Source of the DNA: Micromonospora sp. U21
GTDB lineage: Bacteria; Actinomycetota; Actinomycetes; Mycobacteriales; Micromonosporaceae
Direction of reading: 5' to 3'
NCBI RefSeq assembly: GCF_018070045.1
Contig: NZ_JAGPYK010000023.1
Coordinates: 43,519 to 107,518, forward strand
Length of the DNA: 64,000 nucleotides
Position 1 is the stretch's first letter. Each line of letters opens with the position of its first letter. Shown one piece after another: positions 54,402 through 63,763 of the stretch. A model generated the notes under the pieces. It had not been told where the DNA came from. It was given only the letters and a program-made list of their open reading frames with translations, and did no database searches. Both the position numbers and the translations under genes were made by a program.

Positions 54402-55016
54402 TCATGTCGCTCTGCGTCGAGCGGAGCCTCCCGGCCCACCCGCTACTGACCCGCGGACGCGTACGCCCGTGGGTAGGGGCAGTGGCAGAAACATGCGCAC
54501 GTCGTCGAAACGAAGATCATCTACTGCGACGGCGTTCGGCAGGACACCCCACGTTCGGAAGCCGCAGGCCTCGTAGAGCGAGATCGCACCGTGATTGTTT
54601 CCGCGTACCCCCAGGGTGATCACCTCGATACCGGCGGTCGTGCAGGCGCCCACCAGGGCAGAGACAACCCTCTTGCCCAATCCGAGACCACGTGCGCCGG
54701 GATGAGCCAGCACCTTGGTCAGTTCGGCGACGTGACCGACGGGCCCGGGAGGGCCGGCAAGCCATACCCCGAGTGCCTCGACGCGTGCCTTGGCCCGGGC
54801 CACGACGAGGCCACCGCGTCCCGAACCTGCGGTCTGGAAGACGCCTTCCAGCCATGCGTCCGCCTTTCCGCGGGACGGCACCTCCAACCACCCGATTGCC
54901 CCGGTCTGCTCGACCACAGCCGCGATCACGCGGTGACACTCGCTTCGGAGCTGCTCGTCGGCACGAACGGGCCACTCAAGGGAGACTGCCAAGTCGTCAT
55001 GAAGATCATTTGCCAC
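54402..55016 (-). CDS. GNAT-family N-acetyltransferase
   Basis: GTG 55016 starts a 204-residue protein. The acetyl-CoA site reads LAHPGARGLGLGKRVVSALV and the end of the fold NNHGAISLYEACGFRTWGVL. N-terminal residues SECHRVIAAVVEQTGAIGWL are typical of stand-alone GNAT enzymes. The C-terminal 20 residues are low-complexity and may be an extension. Substrate unknown. Confidence 0.88.
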   Translation of the reverse strand: MANDLHDDLAVSLEWPVRADEQLRSECHRVIAAVVEQTGAIGWLEVPSRGKADAWLEGVFQTAGSGRGGLVVARAKARVEALGVWLAGPPGPVGHVAELTKVLAHPGARGLGLGKRVVSALVGACTTAGIEVITLGVRGNNHGAISLYEACGFRTWGVLPNAVAVDDLRFDDVRMFLPLPLPTGVRVRGSVAGGPGGSARRRAT

Positions 55017-55543
55017 AATGCCAGGTTCTTCACGATGCCAGCGAGTTGGCCAACCGCCGTGACTTGTGACCTGCTTTCACCGCCGCCTCGCCGACCGGAT
55101 TCGAGGCAGTTTCACAGAACACCCGAACGAGTCACCTCATCGGCGGCCGTGGCCAACTACGTCTGTGAGTAACTGGCAGCCCCCGTTAACTTCGTTGAGC
55201 CGTCAAAGCTGTCGCCTTGCTTGGTTGGACCAGCGGCAGTCGCCGCCGCAGTGAAGCTCCACGCCACGGTTCTCTACCGTCTCCTCATCGGCCGGCCATC
55301 GGTCGCCACACCCGAGAGGCGGCGATCGTGGCGGGCGGCCGGTGCATCGGGTTTGTGTGCTCGGCATCGCCGAATGGCATGCGGGGCGTCAGGGTGTTGC
55401 CCGCATCGCCTTGGCCAATCCAAAGGCTGGCACGACGCCCGGGAGCCAGTGGAATCGGACGTTTCACCCTCGCGTAACGGGTATTCACGCGTGCCGGCGC
55501 GGCCGGCGGGTGAACAGCGTTAAAGAGTAAGGGAGAATGTGTC
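55017..55543. other. Region without a supported gene
   Basis: About 520 bases between a divergent pair. Frames here have no domain or ribosome site. The AAGGGAGAA before 55544 serves the next gene. Confidence 0.4.
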
Positions 55544-56257
55544 ATGCCCGATCCGCAGCCCACCATCGTCCTCGTGCACGGCGCGTTCGCTGAGTCGGCG
55601 AGCTGGAACGGTGTGATCGAGCGGCTGGGCGCCGCGTACGACATGGTGGCCGCCGCCAACCCGCTGCGGGGCGTCGCAGGCGACGCCGCGTACGTGCGGG
55701 ACGTGATACGCGGGATCGGCGGCCCGGTCATCCTCGTCGGCCATTCGTACGGCGGCATGGTGATCACGCAGGCCGCAGCGGACGAATCATCAGTGCGGGC
55801 CCTCGTGTACGTCAACGCCTTCTGCCCGGACACCGGCGAGTCGGCGCTGTCACTGTCCGGGAAGTTCCCCGGCAGTACGCTCGCCGACACGCTGGTGCAG
55901 TACCCGGTGTCGGGCGGTGGTAACGAGGTGGCGATCGGCCAGGACGCCTACCACGCGCAGTTCGCCGCGGACGTGCCGGCCGACCTTGCCGCGCTGATGG
56001 CCCGGACCCAGCGGCCGATCACCGAACGGGCCCTGGATGACGGGCTCTCCGGCGACCCCGCCTGGGGATTGCTGCCCAGCTGGTTCGTGTTCGGGGACGC
56101 CGACAGGAACATCCCGGTCGCCGCGCATCGGTTCATGGCCGAGCGGGCCGACCCGCGGGGCCAGCGCGAGGTCGTTGGCGCCTCGCACTCGATTGCGGTG
56201 TCCCAGCCGAGCGAGGTCGCTGAGACGATCATCGAGGCGGTCCGGGTGAGCGGCTGA
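55544..56257 (+). CDS. Alpha/beta-hydrolase
   Basis: ATG 55544 follows AAGGGAGAA. The 237-residue protein shows HGAFAESASW (oxyanion region), nucleophile GHSYGG, Asp in FVFGDADRNIP and His in GASHSIAVSQ. It is like small hydrolases/chloroperoxidase-type enzymes that are common in actinomycetes. A perfect hairpin follows at 56283. Confidence 0.9.
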   Translation: MPDPQPTIVLVHGAFAESASWNGVIERLGAAYDMVAAANPLRGVAGDAAYVRDVIRGIGGPVILVGHSYGGMVITQAAADESSVRALVYVNAFCPDTGESALSLSGKFPGSTLADTLVQYPVSGGGNEVAIGQDAYHAQFAADVPADLAALMARTQRPITERALDDGLSGDPAWGLLPSWFVFGDADRNIPVAAHRFMAERADPRGQREVVGASHSIAVSQPSEVAETIIEAVRVSG

Positions 56258-56282
56258 CGTTCCGGGCGAACACGCCAACGAA

Positions 56283-56306
56283 GCGGTGGCCGGGCCTGGC
56301 CACCGC
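56283..56306 (+). terminator. Hairpin terminator after the hydrolase
   Basis: GCGGTGGCC and GGCCACCGC pair perfectly around GGGCCT, 25 bases after the stop. The remaining 220 bases before the ABC gene hold nothing I can support. Confidence 0.7.
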
Positions 56307-56525
56307 CCGTGGGGGCTGTCACCGGCTCCGGGCGCGCCACTCCTCGGTGGTGATGCCGCCGATCCGGGCGCCGTCGCCGGCGGGCACCAGCGGCCCAGGA
56401 CGTAGCGGCTGCAAACATCCCGGCGGCGGTGACGCTGGCGAGCGCGGTGTCCGTCGACCGGTGGACACCCGTCCTCGACCGGCCGGTCGTCCCGCGAGCG
56501 GGGTCGGCGGTCGGAGTATCGGGAC

Positions 56526-57140
56526 ATGACGGAATCCCCCGCGGTCCGGGTACACGGACTGCACAAGCGGTACGGCCGGCGCACCGCGCTCGCCGGGATC
56601 GACCTGGACATCGCGTACGGCGAGGTGGTCGCCCTGCTCGGTCCCAATGGCGCAGGCAAGACCAGCACCGTGGAGATCCTGAAGGGACACCGGAGCCGGG
56701 ACGGCGGCGAGGTGACCGTGCTCGGGGTGGATCCGGCGCGGGTCGGCCGGTTCGGCCGGGCCGCTCGGGACTGGCTGTCCGGCATCGGCATTGTGCTCCA
56801 GGAGGCCACCGACCTCGGCGAGTTGACCGTGGGCGAGACGGTCCGGCACTTTGCCCGCTACTACCCGGCACCCCGGGACCCGGCCGAGGTGATCGGGATG
56901 GTCGGGCTGACCGACCAGATCCGGAGCCGGGTCCGGAGGCTCTCCGGCGGGCAACGACGCCGGCTCGATGTCGCCGTCGGTCTCATCGGCGACCCACGCC
57001 TGGTGTTTCTCGACGAGCCGACCACCGGCTTCGACCCGGCCGCCCGGCGGGCGTCCTGGGAGCTGATCCGGACACTGGTCAGAGCTGGCACCACGATCCT
57101 GCTGACCACGCACTACCTGGACGAGGCGGAGGCCCTCGCC
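56526..57140 (+). pseudogene. ABC transporter ATPase (drug-export type), 3-prime end lost
   Basis: The ATG starts TESPAVRVHGLHKRYGRRTA; Walker A is GPNGAGKTS, the signature LSGGQRRRLDVAVGLI, Walker B LVFLDEPTTGFDPAAR and the H-loop TTHYLDEAEALA. Just after this the match ends: the following codons belong antisense to a dapA-like gene. An open frame runs on to 57308, but with foreign residues. The C-terminal third and the permease partner are missing. Confidence 0.8.
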
Positions 57141-57394
57141 AGGTCTTCCGTGTTGTGCGCGCCGACCAAGAGACCTGCCCGGTGCTCCCGACAGGCCGCG
57201 GCGACGGCGTCAACCACCGTCAGCTGCTCAGCGTTGCTGAGCGCGTGCGGCTCCGCGGTGGTACCCAGCGCGACCAGGCCGTCCGCGCCGGCTATCAACA
57301 TGTCGTGAGCGAGCGCGGTCAGCGCGTCAATGGCGATGCCGCCCTGTTCGTCGAACGGTGTGATGAGCGGTACGTACAGGCCGGTCGGTGTCAT
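57137..57394 (-). pseudogene. Dihydrodipicolinate synthase/aldolase-like gene, 3-prime end lost
   Basis: ATG 57394 starts MTPTGLYVPLITPFDEQGGI and continues LAHDMLIAGADGLVALGTTA, then HRAGLLVGAHNTEDLARA. These are the first 85 residues of a DapA/N-acetylneuraminate-lyase-type class I aldolase. The Schiff-base lysine and the rest of the barrel are missing at the junction with the ABC gene. Divergent from a LysR gene, its likely former regulator. Confidence 0.8.
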
Positions 57395-57464
57395 GCCTTC
57401 AGCCTGCTACTTGAGATCGTGAAGATCCAGTTCCGATTGCTCAACGAACACGTAAGCTGAGCTG

Positions 57465-58370
57465 ATGCTTGATGTGCGCCGTCTGCGGCTGCTCCGGGAT
57501 CTGGCTCGGCTCGGCACCATCGCCGCTGTCGCCGAAGCGTACACCTACACGCCCTCGGCGGTCTCTCAGCAACTCGCCGTGCTGCAACGGGAGGCCGGTG
57601 TCGCGCTCCTGGAACGCGTCGGTCGTCGGGTCGCCCTCACTCCCACCGCGGAGGCGCTGGTTCGGCACACGGAGGTGGTCCTTGCCGCTCTGGAGGCGGC
57701 CGAGGCCACCCTTGCCGCCGCGCGGGGCGGACTATCCGGCACGGTACGCATCGGCGCGTATCCCAGCGCTGTGCGTACCCTGCTACTGCCTGCCTTGGTT
57801 GCGCTGGCCCGCGACCAACCCGCGCTCGACCTGATGGTCACCGAACTGGACCCGGTCGCCGTGCCGGCCGCGATGCGCGACCGCCGTCTCGACGTGGCGC
57901 TCGTACACGACTACGACATCGTGCCGGTCGAACCGGATCCGGCGCTGGACTCGACACCGCTGATGGACGAGACGGTGTTCATCGCCGTTCCCGCCGCCGG
58001 AACGGAGCACGATCCGGCGGGCGACCCGATGCAGTCGGTGCGCGACGCGGACTGGATCGTGGGTAGCCAAGGGACGCTGTGCCACTCGCTCGCCCTGCAC
58101 GCCTGCGAGTTGGCCGGTTTCCACCCGACCGTGCGTCATCACGCCGATGACTTCGCCACCATGCTTGCCCTGGTCGCTTCCGGCCGGGGAGTCGGGTTGG
58201 TACCTCAACTCGCCGTGGGGCAACCGCCCATCGGGGTCCGCCTCGTACCGCTCACTATCAAGCGACGTACCCGGATCGCGTACCGGAAGGGCGCGGGCGA
58301 CCATCCGGCGGTGGCCGCAAGCGTGGCGGCACTCCGGACCGCCGCCTCGAATATGCAGATCTGCCAATAG
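57465..58370 (+). CDS. LysR-family transcriptional regulator
   Basis: The 301-residue protein has the N-terminal winged helix (RRLRLLRDLARLGTIAAVAE, then TPSAVSQQLAVLQREAGVAL) and a substrate-binding domain (GTVRIGAYPSAVRTLLLPAL). Divergent placement from the dapA-like remnant, 70 bases away, is the classical LysR layout, so this was probably its target. Complete. Confidence 0.9.
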   Translation: MLDVRRLRLLRDLARLGTIAAVAEAYTYTPSAVSQQLAVLQREAGVALLERVGRRVALTPTAEALVRHTEVVLAALEAAEATLAAARGGLSGTVRIGAYPSAVRTLLLPALVALARDQPALDLMVTELDPVAVPAAMRDRRLDVALVHDYDIVPVEPDPALDSTPLMDETVFIAVPAAGTEHDPAGDPMQSVRDADWIVGSQGTLCHSLALHACELAGFHPTVRHHADDFATMLALVASGRGVGLVPQLAVGQPPIGVRLVPLTIKRRTRIAYRKGAGDHPAVAASVAALRTAASNMQICQ

Positions 58371-59155
58371 TGGTGTTCACCGGCGCCAGCACGCGGCGGC
58401 CCGATCCTCCTGAGCAGAACCGGCTTGGAGGCCGACAGCAAAATTGGCGGCGATCGGGTGGAAAACCGAAACCCGCTCCGGACGGCATGCGCCTCGCCGC
58501 GAGCCCACCCCGGAAGGCCCCCTGCCCCTACTGAGAGCAGTAACGCCTAGCCACTGATCAGCCATCGCACGGGCGAGCCTGATTGAACCCAGGATGTAGC
58601 CACGATGCGGCGCGAGATTGAGGTATGGCATCTGCCGCCGGTAACGCGCGCTCTCGGCAGCGAGCTGAGGCGATTGACTCCTACGCCGCCCCGGCTTCGC
58701 CCGCGACCGGCGTTTGTCACGGCGGGTTCTTGGTGCGGGCCCCCCGTCAGGTGCTGTCCGATGGTGCTTGCGGCGCCGTCAGATGTGACGCGGTTAGTAG
58801 GTGAGTCCATGACGGTTGGCCGCGCCGCAGCCGTCGAGCTTCGGCTCTCCTGGCCGGCCGAACGGGAGGTCACCGGCGCGGATTGGTGCGGCCCTGCCTC
58901 GCGAAGACGGCGGACATGCTCTCGGCGTCGCCGCCTCACCCATGCGCTGGCTCGGTCCATAATCATGCGCGTGGTCTTCGGGTAACGCACTCATCGGATG
59001 CTGAGGTGCTTGCCGGCGCGCTGCTGCGGCAGAACGCGACGCAGGAGATGGACGCCGGAGGCGAGCCCAGTCGGTGAGGTGAGCGGATCTGCTGACCGGG
59101 CGTCACGTGACGCGGCAGACGCGCGATCTTGCCGAAGAGCGGATGCCCATGGCCT
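58371..59155. other. Region without a supported gene
   Basis: Several frames are open on both strands over these 785 bases, but none has a good start, ribosome site or a recognisable domain. A frame near 58980-59077 ends LAGALLRQNATQEMDAGG, which might be a gene scrap. Confidence 0.4.
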
Positions 59156-59764
59156 CTACTGACAGCGTTCGAAAGTGGCTGCGATAACCTCCGCAGCTTC
59201 GCGAGTCTGTGTCGAGTGCGCCAAGAGCGCTTGAGCCGTCAGGACCAAGACCCGGTCCGAGTCGTACGGGATCGTCCAGTGCCCCTGCCACCACGGCTCT
59301 TCGTTGTGCTGATAGCCCAACTCGATCAATCTGGAGCCGTCGTCGGCCACGCGCCGATCCAGAACCGTCTGCCCAGCCGCCACAAGGGCGTGCGGATCTA
59401 CCAGTCGTTCCTTCGCTACCGGGCCTTGAGGGAAGATGGTCGCCTCGCCCGGTCCGTGCAGGTAGAACGGTGTGCCGTCGCCTTGGTCCTGCGGTGACTC
59501 AACGGTGAACTGAGTGGGCCAGTGCAGACGGAAGGCAGACGTCTCGACGAACCAGCAGGGATGGCTCGGCCCAACTGCAACGTCCACGACGTCTCCACCG
59601 TCGGTGAGTTGATGGGGATTGATTACCACCTGTACGGGACCGGAGGGAGTCCAGCGAGTGACCCGAACGGCGTCCGAGCCGGCCTGGTGTCGCTCGAACA
59701 TGTACGGCCAGTGCGGTGTCAGCGCTATTCCGTAGCCGGCCAGCCGGGCGAAGGCATGTCCCAC
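59156..59764 (-). CDS. Hypothetical protein, 202 residues
   Basis: I do not recognise this protein. It has GSDAVRVTRWTPSGPVQVVI and SRLIELGYQHNEEPWWQGHW, with many aromatic residues, and no membrane segment or signal. It is probably a soluble beta-rich protein. Start ATG at 59764; no obvious operon partner. Confidence 0.65.
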   Translation of the reverse strand: MGHAFARLAGYGIALTPHWPYMFERHQAGSDAVRVTRWTPSGPVQVVINPHQLTDGGDVVDVAVGPSHPCWFVETSAFRLHWPTQFTVESPQDQGDGTPFYLHGPGEATIFPQGPVAKERLVDPHALVAAGQTVLDRRVADDGSRLIELGYQHNEEPWWQGHWTIPYDSDRVLVLTAQALLAHSTQTREAAEVIAATFERCQ

Positions 59765-59825
59765 GGTGTCGCAGCCTAGCTGATCATCGTACGAGCCTTG
59801 CCCGCCGAGCCGTGACGAACGATCG

Positions 59826-60251
59826 TCAGATAGCCAGCCGGCGGGCGATGACAGGGATCACGATTGCGGCGGCGACCAGGTGTGCGAGCACGAGCGTGCA
59901 CTCGATGGCGAGATTGGCGTCGACCAGGAACGGTGGTACGAGCGACAGCGCGGTGAGTGCCACCGCGGTGCGGACCCAGGTGCGTGCCGGCTGGGACGCC
60001 CAACGGCGGATCGCCAGGGCGATAAGGATGCCCACAACGCCGAAGATGAAGGTGAGCTGCGTGAAGCCGACCAGCGGAATCGACGCGCCGCTTTCGGGTA
60101 GCTCGAAATCGACACCGGCGGCCATGGCGGTGCCCGCGACGGCCGTCACGGCGACGGCGGCGGCAGCCGCTGCGGCCAGGCCCGGCAGGAACAGTCGGCT
60201 GCGCTGCTGGCTGTGGGTGCTGAGCTGAAGGTTGGGGCCGGTGGAGGTCAT
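59826..60251 (-). CDS. DUF6069 membrane protein
   Basis: ATG 60251 is chosen because GAAAGG lies upstream at a good distance. The 141-residue protein has four membrane segments: LAAAAAAAVAVTAVAGTAMA, FTQLTFIFGVVGILIALAI, TAVALTALSLVPPFLV and LVLAHLVAAAIVIPVI. This is the DUF6069 pattern, common in actinomycetes, with no proven role. It is downstream of the flavoenzyme gene, with which it may be co-transcribed. Confidence 0.85.
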   Translation of the reverse strand: MTSTGPNLQLSTHSQQRSRLFLPGLAAAAAAAVAVTAVAGTAMAAGVDFELPESGASIPLVGFTQLTFIFGVVGILIALAIRRWASQPARTWVRTAVALTALSLVPPFLVDANLAIECTLVLAHLVAAAIVIPVIARRLAI

Positions 60252-60289
60252 GAGCATCCTTTCGATCTGTCGGCAGTCTCGGTGCCGGC

Positions 60290-61642
60290 TCAGGCGTGGC
60301 TGGGCCGGATGTTGTGGTTGAGGTGAAAGATGTTCTGCGGATCCCAGACGGTCTTGAGGGCGGTCAACCTGGCGAGCTTGACGGCCGGGTATGCACGGCG
60401 TAGCCCGCGTTGCCCTTCGTCGGCGGCGAGCGAGTTGACGTAGACGCCGTCGGCGTACGGGTCGAGCGCGGCTCCGGCAGTGCGCGCCGCCGCCATCCGG
60501 GGATCGTCCTCGGATGGCTCGGTCCAGCGGGAGCCAGCGCCGAACTCGAACGTGGTGCCGCGGAGGCTGAACGCCGCGTCGGCGTCCGCGACGTCGGCGA
60601 TGGCGCCGCCGTGCGCCTGCAGGCCGACGCCCGGCAGGTAGGTGCCGGCGTGCAGGTCCGACGCGCCGCGCAGCAGGAACGCCTCGATCGCGGCGGTGGG
60701 GAACTGCCGCAGGTAGTGCGCACTGGAGTACCGGCGGTAGGCGTGGCCGCCGGTGGTGTCGTCACGCTGCTGGAGTTCGAGGTACGACGGCGTGGTGACC
60801 CGCTCGGCGACCGGGCGCCCGAGCGCGCGCATCGCCGGCAGCAACCGGCGACCCTGTGCCGGGTCGCCGACCCACACGAAGCCGACGGTGGCGATCGGGC
60901 CGATGGCCGTGCTGTGGACATCGGCGGTGAAGGTCGCCTGCCGCGGTGCGACGGCGTTCAGGTCCCGCCAGCCTTCGAGCACCGGCACGGCGTCCTCGGC
61001 GCGGAAGTCGAACTCAGCGACCAGGGTCTGCGTTCCGGTGTGATGCAGTTGGAAGTCGAAGTCGGTGACGATGCCGAAGTTGCCGCCCCCGCCGCGCAGG
61101 CCCCAGTAGAGGTCGGGGTTCTCGGTTCGGCTCGCGGTCACAACGTCCCCGTCGGCGGTGACCATTGTGTAGGAGACGACGTTGTCGCAGGCCAACCCGT
61201 GTTGGCGGGCGAGCCAGCCCATGCCACCGCCAAGGGTCAGGCCGCCGACCCCGGTGTGCGAGACGTTACCTGCGGTCGTGGCGAGGCCGTATGGCTGCGA
61301 CGCCCGGTCGAGTGCGCCGAGCAGCGCGCCGCCCTGGACCCGGGCGTGCCGCCGGATCGGGTCGACCCGAACGCCGTTCAACGGTGTCAGGTCGATCATC
61401 AGGCCGTCCGCGGGGACGGCGAGGCCGGCCACGTTGTGCCCGCCGCAGCGCACCCCGATCTCCAGGTCGAGTTCGCGGGCCAGGCGCACCGCGGTCACCA
61501 CGTCGGTGACGCTCGCGGCCCGCACGATCATCCGTGGGCGGCGGTCAATCATGGCGTTCCAGATGGTGCGGGCCGCGTCGTAACCCGGGTCGCCCGGGGT
61601 GAGGAGGCGGCCGTCGAAGCGAGCGCTGGTCACTGTGGTCAT
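60290..61642 (-). CDS. FAD-linked oxidoreductase, berberine-bridge type
   Basis: The 450-residue protein has the FAD-binding domain with His69 in VRCGGHNVAGLAV (8-alpha-histidyl site) and SHTGVGGLTLGGGMGWLARQ, and ends with the BBE segment WDPQNIFHLNHNIRPSHA. The cysteine of doubly linked relatives is absent, so flavin is probably bound through His only. Such enzymes oxidise sugars or alcohols. No signal peptide. It diverges from a MocR gene. Confidence 0.9.
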   Translation of the reverse strand: MTTVTSARFDGRLLTPGDPGYDAARTIWNAMIDRRPRMIVRAASVTDVVTAVRLARELDLEIGVRCGGHNVAGLAVPADGLMIDLTPLNGVRVDPIRRHARVQGGALLGALDRASQPYGLATTAGNVSHTGVGGLTLGGGMGWLARQHGLACDNVVSYTMVTADGDVVTASRTENPDLYWGLRGGGGNFGIVTDFDFQLHHTGTQTLVAEFDFRAEDAVPVLEGWRDLNAVAPRQATFTADVHSTAIGPIATVGFVWVGDPAQGRRLLPAMRALGRPVAERVTTPSYLELQQRDDTTGGHAYRRYSSAHYLRQFPTAAIEAFLLRGASDLHAGTYLPGVGLQAHGGAIADVADADAAFSLRGTTFEFGAGSRWTEPSEDDPRMAAARTAGAALDPYADGVYVNSLAADEGQRGLRRAYPAVKLARLTALKTVWDPQNIFHLNHNIRPSHA

Positions 61643-61660
61643 ACGTCTGAGCCTGACGGA

Positions 61661-61687
61661 AATCGGTACACCCGGTAAGGTCCGATT
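61661..61687. promoter_or_regulatory. Inverted repeat between the flavoenzyme and MocR genes
   Basis: AATCGG at 61661 and CCGATT at 61682 are reverse complements, 15 bases apart, in the 47-base divergent gap. A MocR-type regulator commonly binds such sites; short arms keep confidence low. Confidence 0.35.
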
Positions 61688-61689
61688 GC

Positions 61690-63108
61690 ATGGGCCGAAT
61701 CAGGACCAATTCCAGCACGCCGCAGGACCTGCTCATCGATGTCGACCGGTCTGCGGCCGAACCGCTGCACCGGCAGATCGCCGCCTCGATCCGGGGCAGC
61801 ATCCGGGCCGGCCGGTTGCGTCTCGGGGCGTCCCTGCCACCCACCCGCACCATCGCGGCCGATCTGGGAGTGTCGCGTGGCGTCGTGGTCGAGGCCTACC
61901 AGCAACTCGTCGCCGAGGGCTACCTCACCAGTCGGGCTGGCGGCTACACCCAGGTTGCGGTCGAGCCGGTTCCGCCGCCAGCGGATCGCCGCGCCGGGGA
62001 CCGGTCGGCGGCCCGGATCGACTTCGGGTACGGCCGCACCGACGTGTCGTCGTTCCCCCGGGCCGCCTGGCTGCGTTCGGTGCGCACGGTCCTCACCACC
62101 ACGCCGAACGAGCGCTTCGCCTACCTCGACGGGCGTGGTGTACCCGAACTGCACGCAGCCCTGACCGACTACCTCAACCGGGTCCGCGGCACGTTGGCCC
62201 GCCCGGAGAACGTCGTGATCTGCAGTGGCTACGGCCAGGGCGTCGCGCTGCTGATCCAGGTGCTCGCGGCGCGCGGCGCCCGCCGGCTGGCCGTCGAGGA
62301 CCCATCCGCGGACGACGACGCCCGCCTCGTCGCGGCCGCCGCCGGCCTGGAGGTGATCGGCGTCCCCGTCGGGCCGGACGGCCTTCTCGTCGAGGAACTC
62401 GAACAGACCGACGCGGATGCCGTCGTGCTGACAGCCTCACACCAGTGGCCCACCGGCGGGGTCCTGTCGGCTACCGCTCGAGCCCGGGTGATCGGCTGGG
62501 CGCAGCGTCGCCGCGCCGTGGTGATCGAGGACGACTACGACGCGGAGTACCGTTACGACCGCTCGCCCGTCGGCGCCATGCAGGGGCTGGCGCCCGACAC
62601 CGTCGTGTACTGCGGCACAGCGAGCAAGACCCTGGCGCCAGGGCTGCGCCTCGGCTGGCTGCTGGCGCCGTCACACCTGGTCGACGAAATCGCGGCGGCC
62701 AAGGTTCTGGCCGACCGCGGCTCTCCCGTCATCGACCAACTGACCTTCGCCGACTTCCTTACCCGCGGCGAATTCGACCGGCACCTGCGGCGAATGCGCC
62801 CGGTCTACCGCCGCCGCCGCGACGCGCTCCTGGCCGCGCTGCGCACACGGCTGCCCGACCTGGAGCCGGTCGGTGTCGCGGCGGGCCAACACGTCGTGAC
62901 CTGGCTCCCGCACGACCTCGACGAGGCCGCGGTCGTGGCTGCCGCAGCCCGGCACGGACTGGTCGTGCAAGGCGTCTCCCGGTACCGACTGAGCCCCGCC
63001 GGACCCGGCGGGCTGATCTTCGGCTACGCCACCCTCACTGAACGCGCCATCACAAACGGAGTGGAAGCCCTTGCCGATGCGGTCGCAGAGGTCCGTGCGC
63101 ACATCTGA
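61690..63108 (+). CDS. MocR/PdxR-type GntR regulator with aminotransferase domain
   Basis: ATG 61690 opens a 472-residue protein. Residues of about 18-85 are the GntR winged helix (PLHRQIAASIRGSIRAGRLR, then GVSRGVVVEAYQQLVAEGYL). The rest is a class I aminotransferase fold with the PLP lysine at Lys313 in SKTLAPGLRLGW. MocR proteins use PLP as a sensor cofactor. It diverges from the flavoenzyme gene, its most likely target. Confidence 0.92.
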   Translation: MGRIRTNSSTPQDLLIDVDRSAAEPLHRQIAASIRGSIRAGRLRLGASLPPTRTIAADLGVSRGVVVEAYQQLVAEGYLTSRAGGYTQVAVEPVPPPADRRAGDRSAARIDFGYGRTDVSSFPRAAWLRSVRTVLTTTPNERFAYLDGRGVPELHAALTDYLNRVRGTLARPENVVICSGYGQGVALLIQVLAARGARRLAVEDPSADDDARLVAAAAGLEVIGVPVGPDGLLVEELEQTDADAVVLTASHQWPTGGVLSATARARVIGWAQRRRAVVIEDDYDAEYRYDRSPVGAMQGLAPDTVVYCGTASKTLAPGLRLGWLLAPSHLVDEIAAAKVLADRGSPVIDQLTFADFLTRGEFDRHLRRMRPVYRRRRDALLAALRTRLPDLEPVGVAAGQHVVTWLPHDLDEAAVVAAAARHGLVVQGVSRYRLSPAGPGGLIFGYATLTERAITNGVEALADAVAEVRAHI

Positions 63109-63208
63109 CGCGAGCCGCTCGCTACGGAGGTTGTGGAGTCGGATGTCCGCCCGTGCCGCGAAGAGGACGTCCCTGTCGGGGCTACCCTTCCTTCGCTTGG
63201 CGTGCGCG

Positions 63209-63763
63209 CTAGGTCTCCAGCCGCAGTCCGGCCCATCGGTGGAGCCATCCCTTGACCTCCACGCGGCGCTGTACCTTCGCGCGGCCCGCTGCGTTGTCAA
63301 AGGCTGGAGAGGGACGGACAACCATTCCCACAAGGTCAGCCAGACCGTGGCAGGACACCAAGCGAACAGAGTCGCCCCGCAGAGTCACCGCGACGCACGT
63401 CGCCGTCTCGGGCCAGCGCGATATCGCGTCCAGGGCGCACGTGTAGGGCTCATCGCCATTGCGCAGATGCATCCGTGCTTGATTACGAATCTCCCACGGC
63501 ACCCCAGGCAGGGCCACTATGGCTCGGGTTTCGGCGCGTGCATCCTCGCGTGGGTCCAGCTTCTCCGGGTCGAAGTAGGCGACATCCACGTCGCGCTCCG
63601 GCGAGACCGGGAGGCCGCTGATCGCGTCCCAGACGCGGTTGCGTACGAAGCCGGCACCGATCCACCAGTCCGGTAATCCAAGGTCGGCCGTAACCCGAAG
63701 GACTCTCATTGCTCCTGGGTCTGACTCGATCACGCCCACAACGTCCTGCGCGCTCATGACCAT
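63209..63763 (-). CDS. Nucleotidyltransferase-like protein (DUF925 type)
   Basis: ATG 63763 (or 63757) gives about 184 residues with WWIGAGFVRNRVWDAISGLP, SPERDVDVAYFDPEKLDP and EIRNQARMHLRNGDEPY. This is the pattern of the DUF925 family of nucleotidyltransferase-like proteins, with acidic residues in the DVDVAYFD strand as metal ligands. The upstream in-frame part looks like noise. Substrate unknown. Confidence 0.82.
   Translation of the reverse strand: MVMSAQDVVGVIESDPGAMRVLRVTADLGLPDWWIGAGFVRNRVWDAISGLPVSPERDVDVAYFDPEKLDPREDARAETRAIVALPGVPWEIRNQARMHLRNGDEPYTCALDAISRWPETATCVAVTLRGDSVRLVSCHGLADLVGMVVRPSPAFDNAAGRAKVQRRVEVKGWLHRWAGLRLET

Noticed and set aside
58605..58985. Possible protein of 126 residues on the plus strand
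   Set aside because: No ribosome site, unusual composition and no resemblance to a family; kept as non-coding.
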